Of a stretch of 64,000 nucleotides of DNA, positions 21,135 to 33,697 are shown one piece after another. The DNA comes from Magicicada septendecula (lineage: Eukaryota; Arthropoda; Insecta; Hemiptera; Cicadidae), in the NCBI GenBank assembly GCA_034769895.1, contig CM068373.1:201604134-201668133 (forward strand). Reading direction: 5' to 3'. The position numbers and the translations under genes were made by a program. Position 1 is the stretch's first letter. The number at the start of each line of letters is the position of its first letter. Under the pieces are notes generated by a model that saw nothing but the letters and a program-made list of their open reading frames with translations, did no database searches and had not been told where the DNA came from.

Positions 21135-21536
21135 ATGAGTAATAAGTATAATATTGCAATAGAAATCAGTACCGCTGATGTAAATTTAACTAGTGAAATG
21201 GATGTTCAGCCAACTCAAACAAGTCCGATTGACGAAGCAGATACACCTGTATCTGTTGTATATGTAGAAGCAGAGAAGGTCTCTACATCCATGTCAGTTA
21301 GTCCAGAAATTAAATCAGATAGTACTGCTGCTATGATGCAGCTCTTATTAAACAAATTTGATGAAAAATTTACAAATTTGAATGACAAATTTGATAGTAT
21401 TGATATCAAGTTCAATGAACTAAAAAATGAAATTAAAATAGGTCACGAGAAGCTCGTTAAGCAGTTTGACAAGGTCATCACAAAATTAGACAAGAGTTTA
21501 AGTCAATTAGAAACCCAGAAGGTAAATAGTACCTAG
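21135..21536 (+). CDS. ORF1, truncated at codon 134, unit 5
   Basis: CAG to TAG at codon 134 ends the frame at 133 aa, just after the coiled coil, which is kept whole. Asp 5 is Tyr. Past the stop the frame stays open to a TGA at 21741-21743, because the A form's TGA is TGG here. Confidence 0.38.
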   Translation: MSNKYNIAIEISTADVNLTSEMDVQPTQTSPIDEADTPVSVVYVEAEKVSTSMSVSPEIKSDSTAAMMQLLLNKFDEKFTNLNDKFDSIDIKFNELKNEIKIGHEKLVKQFDKVITKLDKSLSQLETQKVNST

Positions 21537-21642
21537 AAAAATGAAGTACTGACTAATAGAATAAACAACAATGATAATGTGAATAAAGAATTTACAGGTA
21601 GTAAAAATATGGTGTTAGAAAATGATAATGAAAGTATGATGA

Positions 21643-22347
21643 ATGATAATGAGGTGTTTGAGTGTATTGAGTCAGAAAGAAAGTATTTTTGTACAAGGGA
21701 TGCAGGGGGTAGAATTTTATTTTGGTGTTGTGTTAGGGGGTGAAGAAAAGTCTTCACGTATTTTTTATAAGGACAAGAGTTCCTTCAATTTATATTTAGG
21801 AGACGATAGGTCTACAAATAAAGTTTCTTGGTGTTTTTGTGTACCTAATAAGTGGTGCAGAAATTTTAAGTTAGGGACCCCTGCATATTTGGAGAGAGAG
21901 AGTGTATTTTGGTGTTATGGAGAGAAATGTATTAAGAAAGAAAGTATAGAGAGATATTGTGAGAAAAAGAAAGTAATAAAATTTTTTAAAGTAAATAGAA
22001 AGTACAGAGAATTGGTAGAGAGGTTAGGCATAGATGTGGTATATGAAAATAATGAATACTTACCTTACAGTAACAATGATATTGGAATAACAATAAATGA
22101 TGAGAATAATGGTATTCCATTATTCTTACCTGTGGTAGAAAATTATGAGGACAATTACAAAATGAAAAACCAAAGTATAACATATGATATTACTGAGATA
22201 AACGGAACCCTACTCGATCGTGACTTGATACATTTATTGGATAGTTGTCTGATATATGAATATAATATTTCTAATCATAAAATTTATTTATTAAAAAATA
22301 AATTCAATAGACCTAAGATTCGGATGTTATTCAACGATGGAGGGTAG
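21643..22347 (+). CDS. ORF2, unit 5
   Basis: Gly-28 and Val-132 (B form). The codon-28 change also removes the A-form ORF1 stop in the overlapping frame. Confidence 0.45.
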   Translation: MIMRCLSVLSQKESIFVQGMQGVEFYFGVVLGGEEKSSRIFYKDKSSFNLYLGDDRSTNKVSWCFCVPNKWCRNFKLGTPAYLERESVFWCYGEKCIKKESIERYCEKKKVIKFFKVNRKYRELVERLGIDVVYENNEYLPYSNNDIGITINDENNGIPLFLPVVENYEDNYKMKNQSITYDITEINGTLLDRDLIHLLDSCLIYEYNISNHKIYLLKNKFNRPKIRMLFNDGG

Positions 22348-24250
22348 AGTGTTTCAATTGTGTAATGAACATTAAATATATGTGAAAAGTGGTATTGAAT
22401 TGGACTGCATATGGACTGAGTTTGATAAATAACAAAATAATGAGTTGGAGTGTATATTTTTCACTGTTTTATATGTATTTATATATCAATGTATTTATGT
22501 ATTTTTGATGTTGTATTACAGGTATATTTTGTGTACCCTAGTTATGATGTATTTTAATAATTAACATGTTTTGTTTAATTAAACTTGTTTAAACAAATGA
22601 ATAATATTTAAAGGTCAAATATTGAATTAAAATAGTACAAAAGAAAGTTGTGCTACCTTTATAACAGAAGTAAATTATTAATTAATAGAAAGTTTTTAAT
22701 GAAGTTCAATTATTATTTACTTTGTAATGAAGGTAATTACTAATGAATAATAATGTAATAAGTAAGAATATATATATTTGAATTTTGAGAGGTATTGTTA
22801 TGAGTAGGTGAGAGATGAATTTTATAAGACAAATGTCAATGATTACAGCAAGGTAGAATATTAAACAGGGATAGAGCCTGGGTATAAATAGAAGCAGGTG
22901 AGTTATTTAATTGAAGTTAATGGGAGTTAGATAGTTAAGAATTTTGAAGTAAATAATACAAAGAGAATTATTAGATATTTAGGGACACAGTAGTTAGTGA
23001 TTATTTGTAGAGGTAAATAAAGTAAAGGTATAAACATATATTTGTTATTGATGATATTTTGTAGTGGGGGTGAGGTGATAAGGAGTAGCCAACTTATAGT
23101 GTTGTGGCAGGTAATAGCGTAGTTTAAGGGAGTGTTTGCCGAATTATTTGGAAGGGCAAAATATTATGAGTGAATATAGCCAGTTAGGGAACACCCATCT
23201 CTGTGCAAAGACGAGCGGTGCCATAGGATTTAATTGAATTTAGTAAAGGTGTTTATAATTGAGATATTGGTGTCATGATAGGTAAATTTGGTTGTCAGTT
23301 AGAAGAAAGGAGAGTAAGATTATAATAAGTAAAGGCATAGTGAATATAGGAGTCATCCAGACTAAACAGTGATAGAAGGTGAAAGGTTAGGTAGTTAGGT
23401 AGGTAGAAGGTTCAGAATAGAAAGGAAATAAAATAATAATAATATTATAATAATAATAATATGAATATTAATAATAAATGTGAAATAATATTATAATAGT
23501 TGATGTCTAATTAATGAATTAATTAATTGTAAATTTTATGATTTAAATGCAATTTTAAATAGAATATGAAAATTTTAATGCAAATCTTAATCAAGTTTAA
23601 ATATGTAATTACAAAACTATTTCAATGTATTACTGTATTAATATTAATGTATCAGTGTTAATTATCAATGTATTATCATGTATTATGTATTTATGTTATG
23701 AAATTTTAACATAATTTATGGAAATTATGTGTATGAAGGGATAAATATAATTGGTGCTGTTAATACCAACTATTACCTGTTAATAATAATAATAATTTTA
23801 ATTTAACCATTCAGTAACATTTATGAATAAATAATACCATACAGATTTATTAATTATTTTGTTTTTCTATAATTTGTTTTTCTCCATGTTTGGGAGATTT
23901 ATATGGGAATTTTCATATTTTCAGTAATATAATCCTTTTTATATCAATATGTTTCTTTTGTAATTATAATAATTATAAAATGGAAAGAGTTAAATATTAT
24001 CGATGGGAATCGAAACAATTTATTAATTCAGGGTAGTCCATAATGAGAAGGGAAATTCTATATAATTCTTGTGAGTTACGTTTTTAGTAGTATATTTTTA
24101 GTACTATATTTTAGTAGTATATCAAGCAAACCCAGTGCTTATTAGCACAAACCAGCACCTAGCTAAGGGGAACCAGATCAGTTAAGGATAGAGTGATTTA
24201 CCAAGTCACTATTTTGAGATTTTTCGTTTATTGTTTCAGTGTTTGGTGAT

Positions 24251-25529
24251 ATGACAGCAGTCCTGAGCTGGCCAGCGCGTCAGAGCAGGGGCGTTACGCG
24301 CCTAAGTGGCCTTATGGTGTTGGGATCTCGAAGGAGAAGTCCAGTAAGGTCATGTAGGTACTGTCATCATCATCAGACCACGGGTGAGTTATTGTTTTCT
24401 TTTATATAAATTGTAAGGGGGTTGTGGCAACCTATCCTGGCTGATCCCTTTAGGAAGTATGAAAGGGTCAATGAAAGTTTTTATGCTTCGGCACAAAATC
24501 TTTTATTGAGGGGGTTTTGTAATGGTACAATTATGGTACAATTTTTAATCAACCTAAATATGGTATAAAAAACCATAAATATTGTATTCCTTCATTTGTA
24601 GTAATTTGGTCAAAATTAAATAAACATTTAATAACCTTTATAAATATACCGTGAGTGGACTATATAAATATTTGCCAGGATTCTGACTGTTTCATACCAA
24701 AAAACGTGAAGCCCAGCAAAAAACTGTATGTTGTTTATTGAGATAAAAGCGACGATCCTTGATTACGTCAGCAACGAAGAATGTCTTGATGAAACTGTCA
24801 AGAACCAAACAATAGACGAGTGATGTAGATTCACCCCACCTCGGAAATATGGAACAAAGAATCTGTGTCATTTCAACAGGGAACGTGATCGCAGCCGGCC
24901 GGCAACTCGTTCACGAAGAGTGAATTTTAACTTTCACACCACTAAAAGTGGTTAATTAACTATTTAGAAACAGTGCTGTAAATCTACAACTACAAGATGT
25001 GACCGGTAACGTAAACGGTAAACTCGCGGTGTGCGTAGTTTTACCGAACGAACAACTGCTACAGATTTGGTGAGAACGTTCCAAACATTTTTTTTTTTCA
25101 AAATCAAAATTCAATACATAATGACCAATTCTAATCAAAAACTTAAAATATGAGCTCATTAAATTAAAATTAAAATAATAAATTGTACCAGTGTGAGAGA
25201 GAGAGAGAGAGAGTGATATAAATTATGCTGGGTTGTGCGACAAAGATATTCATATATTCAATCTATTACTATATAATCTTTATATCATACGTAATATTTA
25301 CATGTTTCATAAATACATGTCATGATTTTGGAGGATAAAATTGTTTTGCAAACGCCAGTGGCGTAATATGTGGGTTCGAGTCATTTTCCAATATGCATTA
25401 ATATTCAAGGTACATACTAATAAAAGTAATTTATACATGATATTTTGTGTATGTTTTATTTCAGGTAGGCTATTTCACAAACATGGTTCGTGTTGCACGA
25501 ACCCTGGCCCGAAACGTAAATTTGTGTAA
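24251..25529 (+). CDS. Two-exon Cys/His-rich frame, unit 6
   Basis: Spliced frame open, with His at residue 40 and no private amino-acid change seen. Confidence 0.32.
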
Positions 25530-25856
25530 TGTTGTCAAATTGTACAACATGGCGTCCGGTTGAAAAAGTGATAGTCATTTACTAGTACATACAAAAGTAC
25601 AATTTTTATGGTAACTAATTAAACGATAAAAAGCTAGTAGTTACAGATTGCGCCCGTAATAACAGGGACGAGTAGTTACAGATGGCGCGTGCCGTCCAGG
25701 GACTCGACATAAAATATAATTTTATGTAGAGTATACCTACCGGTATGTGAAATAACTACCTGAGGTAATAGTGTTAAAGTACGTAACACGTGCGCAAGGT
25801 AAGGTTAACATTTTAGGTTATAAACATATATGTTTTAGTAACATAAAATTGCAAGT

Positions 25857-26258
25857 ATGAGTAATAAGTATAATATTGCAATAGAAATCAGTACCGCTGA
25901 TGTAAATTTAACTAGTGAAATGGATGTTCAGCCAACTCAAACAAGTCCGATTGACGAAGCAGATACACCTGTATCTGTTGTATATGTAGAAGCAGAGAAG
26001 GTCTCTACATCCATGTCAGTTAGTCCAGAAATTAAATCAGATAGTACTGCTGCTATGATGCAGCTCTTATTAAACAAATTTGATGAAAAATTTACAAATT
26101 TGAATGACAAATTTGATAGTATTGATATCAAGTTCAATGAACTAAAAAATGAAATTAAAATAGGTCACGAGAAGCTCGTTAAGCAGTTTGACAAGGTCAT
26201 CACAAAATTAGACAAGAGTTTAAGTCAATTAGAAACCCAGAAGGTAAATAGTACCTAG
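25857..26258 (+). CDS. ORF1, truncated at codon 134, unit 6
   Basis: Tyr-5 and TAG at codon 134. Confidence 0.38.
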   Translation: MSNKYNIAIEISTADVNLTSEMDVQPTQTSPIDEADTPVSVVYVEAEKVSTSMSVSPEIKSDSTAAMMQLLLNKFDEKFTNLNDKFDSIDIKFNELKNEIKIGHEKLVKQFDKVITKLDKSLSQLETQKVNST

Positions 26259-26364
26259 AAAAATGAAGTACTGACTAATAGAATAAACAACAATGATAAT
26301 GTGAATAAAGAATTTACAGGTAGTAAAAATATGGTGTTAGAAAATGATAATGAAAGTATGATGA

Positions 26365-27069
26365 ATGATAATGAGGTGTTTGAGTGTATTGAGTCAGAAA
26401 GAAAGTATTTTTGTACAAGGGATGCAGGGGGTAGAATTTTATTTTGGTGTTGTGTTAGGGGGTGAAGAAAAGTCTTCACGTATTTTTTATAAGGACAAGA
26501 GTTCCTTCAATTTATATTTAGGAGACGATAGGTCTACAAATAAAGTTTCTTGGTGTTTTTGTGTACCTAATAAGTGGTGCAGAAATTTTAAGTTAGGGAC
26601 CCCTGCATATTTGGAGAGAGAGAGTGTATTTTGGTGTTATGGAGAGAAATGTATTAAGAAAGAAAGTATAGAGAGATATTGTGAGAAAAAGAAAGTAATA
26701 AAATGTTTTAAAGTAAATAGAAAGCACAGAGAATTGGTAGAGAGGTTAGGCATAGATGTGGTATATGAAAATAATGAATACTTACCTTACAGTAACAATG
26801 ATATTGGAATAACAATAAATGATGAGAATAATGGTATTCCATTATTCTTACCTGTGGTAGAAAATTATGAGGACAATTACAAAATGAAAAACCAAAGTAT
26901 AACATATGATATTACTGAGATAAACGGAACCCTACTCGATCGTGACTTGATACATTTATTGGATAGTTGTCTGATATATGAATATAATATTTCTAATCAT
27001 AAAATTTATTTATTAAAAAATAAATTCAATAGACCTAAGATTCGGATGTTATTCAACGATGGAGGGTAG
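26365..27069 (+). CDS. ORF2, unit 6
   Basis: Gly-28, Val-132, plus Phe 114 to Cys and Tyr 121 to His, shared with unit 7. Confidence 0.45.
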   Translation: MIMRCLSVLSQKESIFVQGMQGVEFYFGVVLGGEEKSSRIFYKDKSSFNLYLGDDRSTNKVSWCFCVPNKWCRNFKLGTPAYLERESVFWCYGEKCIKKESIERYCEKKKVIKCFKVNRKHRELVERLGIDVVYENNEYLPYSNNDIGITINDENNGIPLFLPVVENYEDNYKMKNQSITYDITEINGTLLDRDLIHLLDSCLIYEYNISNHKIYLLKNKFNRPKIRMLFNDGG

Positions 27070-28975
27070 AGTGTTTCAATTGTGTAATGAACATTAAATA
27101 TATGTGAAAAGTGGTATTGAATTGGACTGCATATGGACTGAGTTTGATAAATAACAAAATAATGAGTTGGAGTGTATATTTTTCACTGTTTTATATGTAT
27201 TTATATATCAATGTATTTATGTATTTTTGATGTTGTATTACAGGTATATTTTGTGTACCCTAGTTATGATGTATTTTAATAATTAACATGTTTTGTTTAA
27301 TTAAACTTGTTTAAACAAATGAATAATATTTAAAGGTCAAATATTGAATTAAAATAGTACAAAAGAAAGTTGTGCTACCTTTATAACAGAAGTAAATTAT
27401 TAATTAATAGAAAGTTTTTAATGAAGTTCAATTATTATTTACTTTGTAATGAAGGTAATTACTAATGAATAATAATGTAATAAGTAAGAATATATATATT
27501 TGAATTTTGAGAGGTATTGTTATGAGTAGGGGAGAGATGAATTTTATAAGACAAATGTCAATGATTACAGCAAGGTAGAATATTAAACAGGGATAGAGCC
27601 TGGGTATAAATAGAAGCAGGTGAGTTATTTAATTGAAGTTAATGGGAGTTAGATAGTTAAGAATTTTGAAGTAAATAATACAAAGAGAATTATTAGATAT
27701 TTAGGGACACAGTAGTTAGTGATTATTTGTAGAGGTAAATAAAGTAAAGGTATAAACATATATTTGTTATTGATGATATTTTGTAGTGGGGGTGAGGTGA
27801 TAAGGAGTAGCCAACTTATAGTGTTGTGGCAGGTAATAGCGTAGTTTAAGGGAGTGTTTGCCGAATTATTTGGAAGGGCAAAATATTATGAGTGAATATA
27901 GCCAGTTAGGGAACACCCATCTCTGTGCAAAGACGAGCGGTGCCATAGGATTTAATTGAATTTAGTAAAGGTGTTTATAATTGAGATATTGGTGTCATGA
28001 TAGGTAAATTTGGTTGTCAGTTAGAAGAAAGGAGAGTAAGATTATAATAAGTAAAGGCATAGTGAATATAGGAGTCATCCAGACTAAACAGTGATAGAAG
28101 GTGAAAGGTTAGGTAGTTAGGTAGGTAGAAGGTTCAGAATAGAAAGGAAATAAAATAATAATAATATTATAATAATAATAATAATATGAATATTAATAAT
28201 AAATGTGAAATAATATTATAATAGTTGATGTCTAATTAATGAATTAATTAATTGTAAATTTTATGATTTAAATGCAATTTTAAATAGAATATGAAAATTT
28301 TAATGCAAATCTTAATCAAGTTTAAATATGTAATTACAAAACTATTTCAATGTATTACTGTATTAATATTAATGTATCAGTGTTAATTATCAATGTATTA
28401 TCATGTATTATGTATTTATGTTATGAAATTTTAACATAATTTATGGAAATTATGTGTATGAAGGGATAAATATAATTGGTGCTGTTAATACCAACTATTA
28501 CCTGTTAATAATAATAATAATTTTAATTTAACCATTCAGTAACATTTATGAATAAATAATACCATACAGATTTATTAATTATTTTGTTTTTCTATAATTT
28601 GTTTTTCTCCATGTTTGGGAGATTTATATGGGAATTTTCATATTTTCAGTAATATAATCCTTTTTATATCAATATGTTTCTTTTGTAATTATAATAATTA
28701 TAAAATGGAAAGAGTTAAATATTATCGATGGGAATCGAAACAATTTATTAATTCAGGGTAGTCCATAATGAGAAGGGAAAATCTATATAATTCTTGTGAG
28801 TTACGTTTTTAGTAGTATATTTTTAGTACTATATTTTAGTAGTATATCAAGCAAACCCAGTGCTTATTAGCACAAACCAGCACCTAGCTAAGGGGAACCA
28901 GATCAGTTAAGGATAGAGTGATTTACCAAGTCACTATTTTGAGATTTTTCGTTTATTGTTTCAGTGTTTGGTGAT

Positions 28976-30254
28976 ATGACAGCAGTCCTGAGCTGGCCAG
29001 CGCGTCAGAGCAGGGGCGTTACGCGCCTAAGTGGCCTTATGGTGTTGGGATCTCGAAGGAGAAGTCCAGTAAGGTCATGTACGTACTGTCATCATCATCA
29101 GACCACGGGTGAGTTATTGTTTTCTTTTATATAAATTGTAAGGGGGTTGTGGCAACCTATCCTGGCTGATCCCTTTAGGAAGTATGAAAGGGTCAATGAA
29201 AGTTTTTATGCTTCGGCACAAAATCTTTTATTGAGGGGGTTTTGTAATGGTACAATTATGGTACAATTTTTAATCAACCTAAATATGGTATAAAAAACCA
29301 TAAATATTGTATTCCTTCATTTGTAAAAATTTGGTCAAAATTAAATAAACATTTAATAACCTTTATAAATATACCGTGAGTGGACTATATAAATATTTGC
29401 CAGGATTCTGACTGTTTCATACCAAAAAACGTGAAGCCCAGCAAAAAACTGTATGTTGTTTATTGAGATAAAAGCGACGATCCTTGATTACGTCAGCAAC
29501 GAAGAATGTCTTGATGAAACTGTCAACAACCAAACAATAGACGAGTGATGTAGATTCACCCCACCTCGGAAATATGGAACAAAGAATCTGTGTCATTTCA
29601 ACAGGGAACGTGATCGCAGCCGGCCGGCAACTCGTTCACGAAGAGTGAATTTTAACTTTCACACCACTAAAAGTGGTTAATTAACTATTTAGAAACAGTG
29701 CTGTAAATCTACAACTACAAGATGTGACCGGTAACGTAAACGGTAAACTCGCGGTGTGCGTAGTTTTACCGAACGAACAACTGCTACAGATTTGGTGAGA
29801 ACGTTCCAAACATTTTTTTTTTTTTAAATCAAAATTCAATACATAATGACCAATTCTAATCAAAAACTTAAAATATGAGCTCATTAAATTAAAATTAAAA
29901 TAATAAATTGTACCAGTGTGAGAGAGAGAGAGAGAGAGTGATATAAATTATGCTGGGTTGTGCGACAAAGATATTCATATATTCAATCTATTACTATATA
30001 ATCTTTATATCATACGTAATATTTACATGTTTCATAAATACATGTCATGATTTTGGAGGATAAAATTGTTTTGCAAACGCCAGTGGCGTAATATGTGGGT
30101 TCGAGTCATTTTCCAATATGCATTAATATTCAAGGTACATACTAATAAAAGTAATTTATACATGATATTTTGTGTATGTTTTATTTCAGGTAGGCTATTT
30201 CACAAACATGGTTCGTGTTGCACGAACCCTGGCCCGAAACGTACATTTGTGTAA
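28976..30254 (+). CDS. Two-exon Cys/His-rich frame, unit 7
   Basis: Spliced frame open. Arg 36 between the two Cys becomes Thr, and Lys 63 becomes Thr. All Cys and His of the motif remain. Confidence 0.32.
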
Positions 30255-30581
30255 TGTTGTCAAATTGTACAACATGGCGTCCGGTTGAAAAAGTGATAGT
30301 CATTTACTAGTACATACAAAAGTACAATTTTTATGGTAACTAATTAAACGATAAAAAGCTAGTAGTTACAGATTGCGCCCGTAATAACAGGGACGAGTAG
30401 TTACAGATGGCGCGTGCCGTCCAGGGACTCGACATAAAATATAATTTTATGTAGAGTATACCTACCGGTATGTGAAATAACTACCTGAGGTAATAGTGTT
30501 AAAGTACGTAACACGTGCGCAAGGTAAGGTTAACATTTTAGGTTATAAACATATATGTTTTAGTAACATAAAATTGCAAGT

Positions 30582-30983
30582 ATGAGTAATAAGTATAATA
30601 TTGCAATAGAAATCAGTACCGCTGATGTAAATTTAACTAGTGAAATGGATGTTCAGCCAACTCAAACAAGTCCGATTGACGAAGCAGATACACCTGTATC
30701 TGTTGTATATGTAGAAGCAGAGAAGGTCTCTACATCCATGTCAGTTAGTCCAGAAATTAAATCAGATAGTACTGCTGCTATGATGCAGCTCTTATTAAAC
30801 AAATTTGATGAAAAATTTACAAATTTGAATGACAAATTTGATAGTATTGATATCAAGTTCAATGAACTAAAAAATGAAATTAAAATAGGTCACGAGAAGC
30901 TCGTTAAGCAGTTTGACAAGGTCATCACAAAATTAGACAAGAGTTTAAGTCAATTAGAAACCCAGAAGGTAAATAGTACCTAG
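30582..30983 (+). CDS. ORF1, truncated at codon 134, unit 7
   Basis: Tyr-5 and TAG at codon 134; same protein as unit 6. Confidence 0.38.
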   Translation: MSNKYNIAIEISTADVNLTSEMDVQPTQTSPIDEADTPVSVVYVEAEKVSTSMSVSPEIKSDSTAAMMQLLLNKFDEKFTNLNDKFDSIDIKFNELKNEIKIGHEKLVKQFDKVITKLDKSLSQLETQKVNST

Positions 30984-31089
30984 AAAAATGAAGTACTGAC
31001 TAATAGAATAAACAACAATGATAATGTGAATAAAGAATTTACAGGTAGTAAAAATATGGTGTTAGAAAATGATAATGAAAGTATGATGA

Positions 31090-31794
31090 ATGATAATGAG
31101 GTGTTTGAGTGTATTGAGTCAGAAAGAAAGTATTTTTGTACAAGGGATGCAGGGGGTAGAATTTTATTTTGGTGTTGTGTTAGGGGGTGAAGAAAAGTCT
31201 TCACGTATTTTTTATAAGGACAAGTGTTCCTTCAATTTATATTTAGGAGACGATAGGTCTACAAATAAAGTTTCTTGGTGTTTTTGTGTACCTAATAAGT
31301 GGTGCAGAAATTTTAAGTTAGGGACCCCTGCATATTTGGAGAGAGAGAGTGTATTTTGGTGTTATGGAGAGAAATGTATTAAGAAAGAAAGTATAGAGAG
31401 ATATTGTGAGAAAAAGAAAGTAATAAAATGTTTTAAAGTAAATAGAAAGCACAGAGAATTGGTAGAGAGGTTAGGCATAGATGTGGTATATGAAAATAAT
31501 GAATACTTACCTTACAGTAACAATGATATTGGAATAACAATAAATGATGAGAATAATGGTATTCCATTATTCTTACCTGTGGTAGAAAATTATGAGGACA
31601 ATTACAAAATGAAAAACCAAAGTATAACATATGATATTACTGAGATAAACGGAACCCTACTCGATCGTGACTTGATACATTTATTGGATAGTTGTCTGAT
31701 ATATGAATATAATATTTCTAATCATAAAATTTATTTATTAAAAAATAAATTCAATAGACCTAAGATTCGGATGTTATTCAACGATGGAGGGTAG
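31090..31794 (+). CDS. ORF2, unit 7
   Basis: As unit 6 plus a private Ser 46 to Cys. Confidence 0.45.
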   Translation: MIMRCLSVLSQKESIFVQGMQGVEFYFGVVLGGEEKSSRIFYKDKCSFNLYLGDDRSTNKVSWCFCVPNKWCRNFKLGTPAYLERESVFWCYGEKCIKKESIERYCEKKKVIKCFKVNRKHRELVERLGIDVVYENNEYLPYSNNDIGITINDENNGIPLFLPVVENYEDNYKMKNQSITYDITEINGTLLDRDLIHLLDSCLIYEYNISNHKIYLLKNKFNRPKIRMLFNDGG

Positions 31795-33697
31795 AGTGTT
31801 TCAATTGTGTAATGAACATTAAATATATGTGAAAAGTGGTATTGAATTGGACTGCATATGGACTGAGTTTGATAAATAACAAAATAATGAGTTGGAGTGT
31901 ATATTTTTCACTGTTTTATATGTATTTATATATCAATGTATTTATGTATTTTTGATGTTGTATTACAGGTATATTTTGTGTACCCTAGTTATGATGTATT
32001 TTAATAATTAACATGTTTTGTTTAATTAAACTTGTTTAAACAAATGAATAATATTTAAAGGTCAAATATTGAATTAAAATAGTACAAAAGAAAGTTGTGC
32101 TACCTTTATAACAGAAGTAAATTATTAATTAATAGAAAGTTTTTAATGAAGTTCAATTATTATTTACTTTGTAATGAAGGTAATTACTAATGAATAATAA
32201 TGTAATAAGTAAGAATATATATATTTGAATTTTGAGAGGTATTGTTATGAGTAGGGGAGAGATGAATTTTATAAGACAAATGTCAATGATTACAGCAAGG
32301 TAGAATATTAAACAGGGATAGAGCCTGGGTATAAATAGAAGCAGGTGAGTTATTTAATTGAAGTTAATGGGAGTTAGATAGTTAAGAATTTTGAAGTAAA
32401 TAATACAAAGAGAATTATTAGATATTTAGGGACACAGTAGTTAGTGATTATTTGTAGAGGTAAATAAAGTAAAGGTATAAACATATATTTGTTATTGATG
32501 ATATTTTGTAGTGGGGGTGAGGTGATAAGGAGTAGCCAACTTATAGTGTTGTGGCAGGTAATAGCGTAGTTTAAGGGAGTGTTTGCCGAATTATTTGGAA
32601 GGGCAAAATATTATGAGTGAATATAGCCAGTTAGGGAACACCCATCTCTGTGCAAAGACGAGCGGTGCCATAGGATTTAATTGAATTTAGTAAAGGTGTT
32701 TATAATTGAGATATTGGTGTCATGATAGGTAAATTTGGTTGTCAGTTAGAAGAAAGGAGAGTAAGATTATAATAAGTAAAGGCATAGTGAATATAGGAGT
32801 CATCCAGACTAAACAGTGATAGAAGGTGAAAGGTTAGGTAGTTAGGTAGGTAGAAGGTTCAGAATAGAAAGGAAATAAAATAATAATAATATTATAATAA
32901 TAATAATATGAATATTAATAATAAATGTGAAATAATATTATAATAGTTGATGTCTAATTAATGAATTAATTAATTGTAAATTTTATGATTTAAATGCAAT
33001 TTTAAATAGAATATGAAAATTTTAATGCAAATCTTAATCAAGTTTAAATATGTAATTACAAAACTATTTCAATGTATTACTGTATTAATATTAATGTATC
33101 AGTGTTAATTATCAATGTATTATCATGTATTATGTATTTATGTTATGAAATTTTAACATAATTTATGGAAATTATGTGTATGAAGGGATAAATATAATTG
33201 GTGCTGTTAATACCAACTATTACCTGTTAATAATAATAATAATTTTAATTTAACCATTCAGTAACATTTATGAATAAATAATACCATACAGATTTATTAA
33301 TTATTTTGTTTTTCTATAATTTGTTTTTCTCCATGTTTGGGAGATTTATATGGGAATTTTCATATTTTCAGTAATATAATCCTTTTTATATCAATATGTT
33401 TCTTTTGTAATTATAATAATTATAAAATGGAAAGAGTTAAATATTATCGATGGGAATCGAAACAATTTATTAATTCAGGGTAGTCCATAATGAGAAGGGA
33501 AATTCTATATAATTCTTGTGAGTTACGTTTTTAGTAGTATATTTTTAGTACTATATTTTAGTAGTATATCAAGCAAACCCAGTGCTTATTAGCACAAACC
33601 AGCACCTAGCTAAGGGGAACCAGATCAGTTAAGGATAGAGTGATTTACCAAGTCACTATTTTGAGATTTTTCGTTTATTGTTTCAGTGTTTGGTGAT

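Larger units (their letters stand above)
18947..23666 (+). repeat. Unit 5, A-to-B transition unit, 4720 bp
   Basis: The first ~80 bases keep the A form (GTATGACGGGATG). From the TAA tract near 19060 onward it is B form: CAGTAACATTT, GGAGGATAAAA, Tyr at ORF1 codon 5, TAG at ORF1 codon 134, Gly at ORF2 codon 28, Val at ORF2 codon 132. Private: AAGCC for AACCC at about 20779, which breaks one base pair of a conserved hairpin. Confidence 0.96.
23667..28391 (+). repeat. Unit 6, lineage B, 4725 bp
   Basis: B form. It shares Cys-114 and His-121 of ORF2 with unit 7, and GAGTAGGGGAG (27527) with units 7 and 8. The TAA tract near 28165 is one triplet longer than in neighbours, a length shared with unit 9. 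Confidence 0.96.
28392..33113 (+). repeat. Unit 7, lineage B, 4722 bp
   Basis: B form with the most private changes in the small exons: AGG to ACG at 29080-29082 (Arg to Thr inside the Cys-x2-Cys) and AAA to ACA near 30243. ORF2 has a private Cys at codon 46. The poly-T tract at 29812-29824 has expanded to 13 T. GTAAAAATTT at 29324 is shared with units 8 and 9. Confidence 0.96.
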
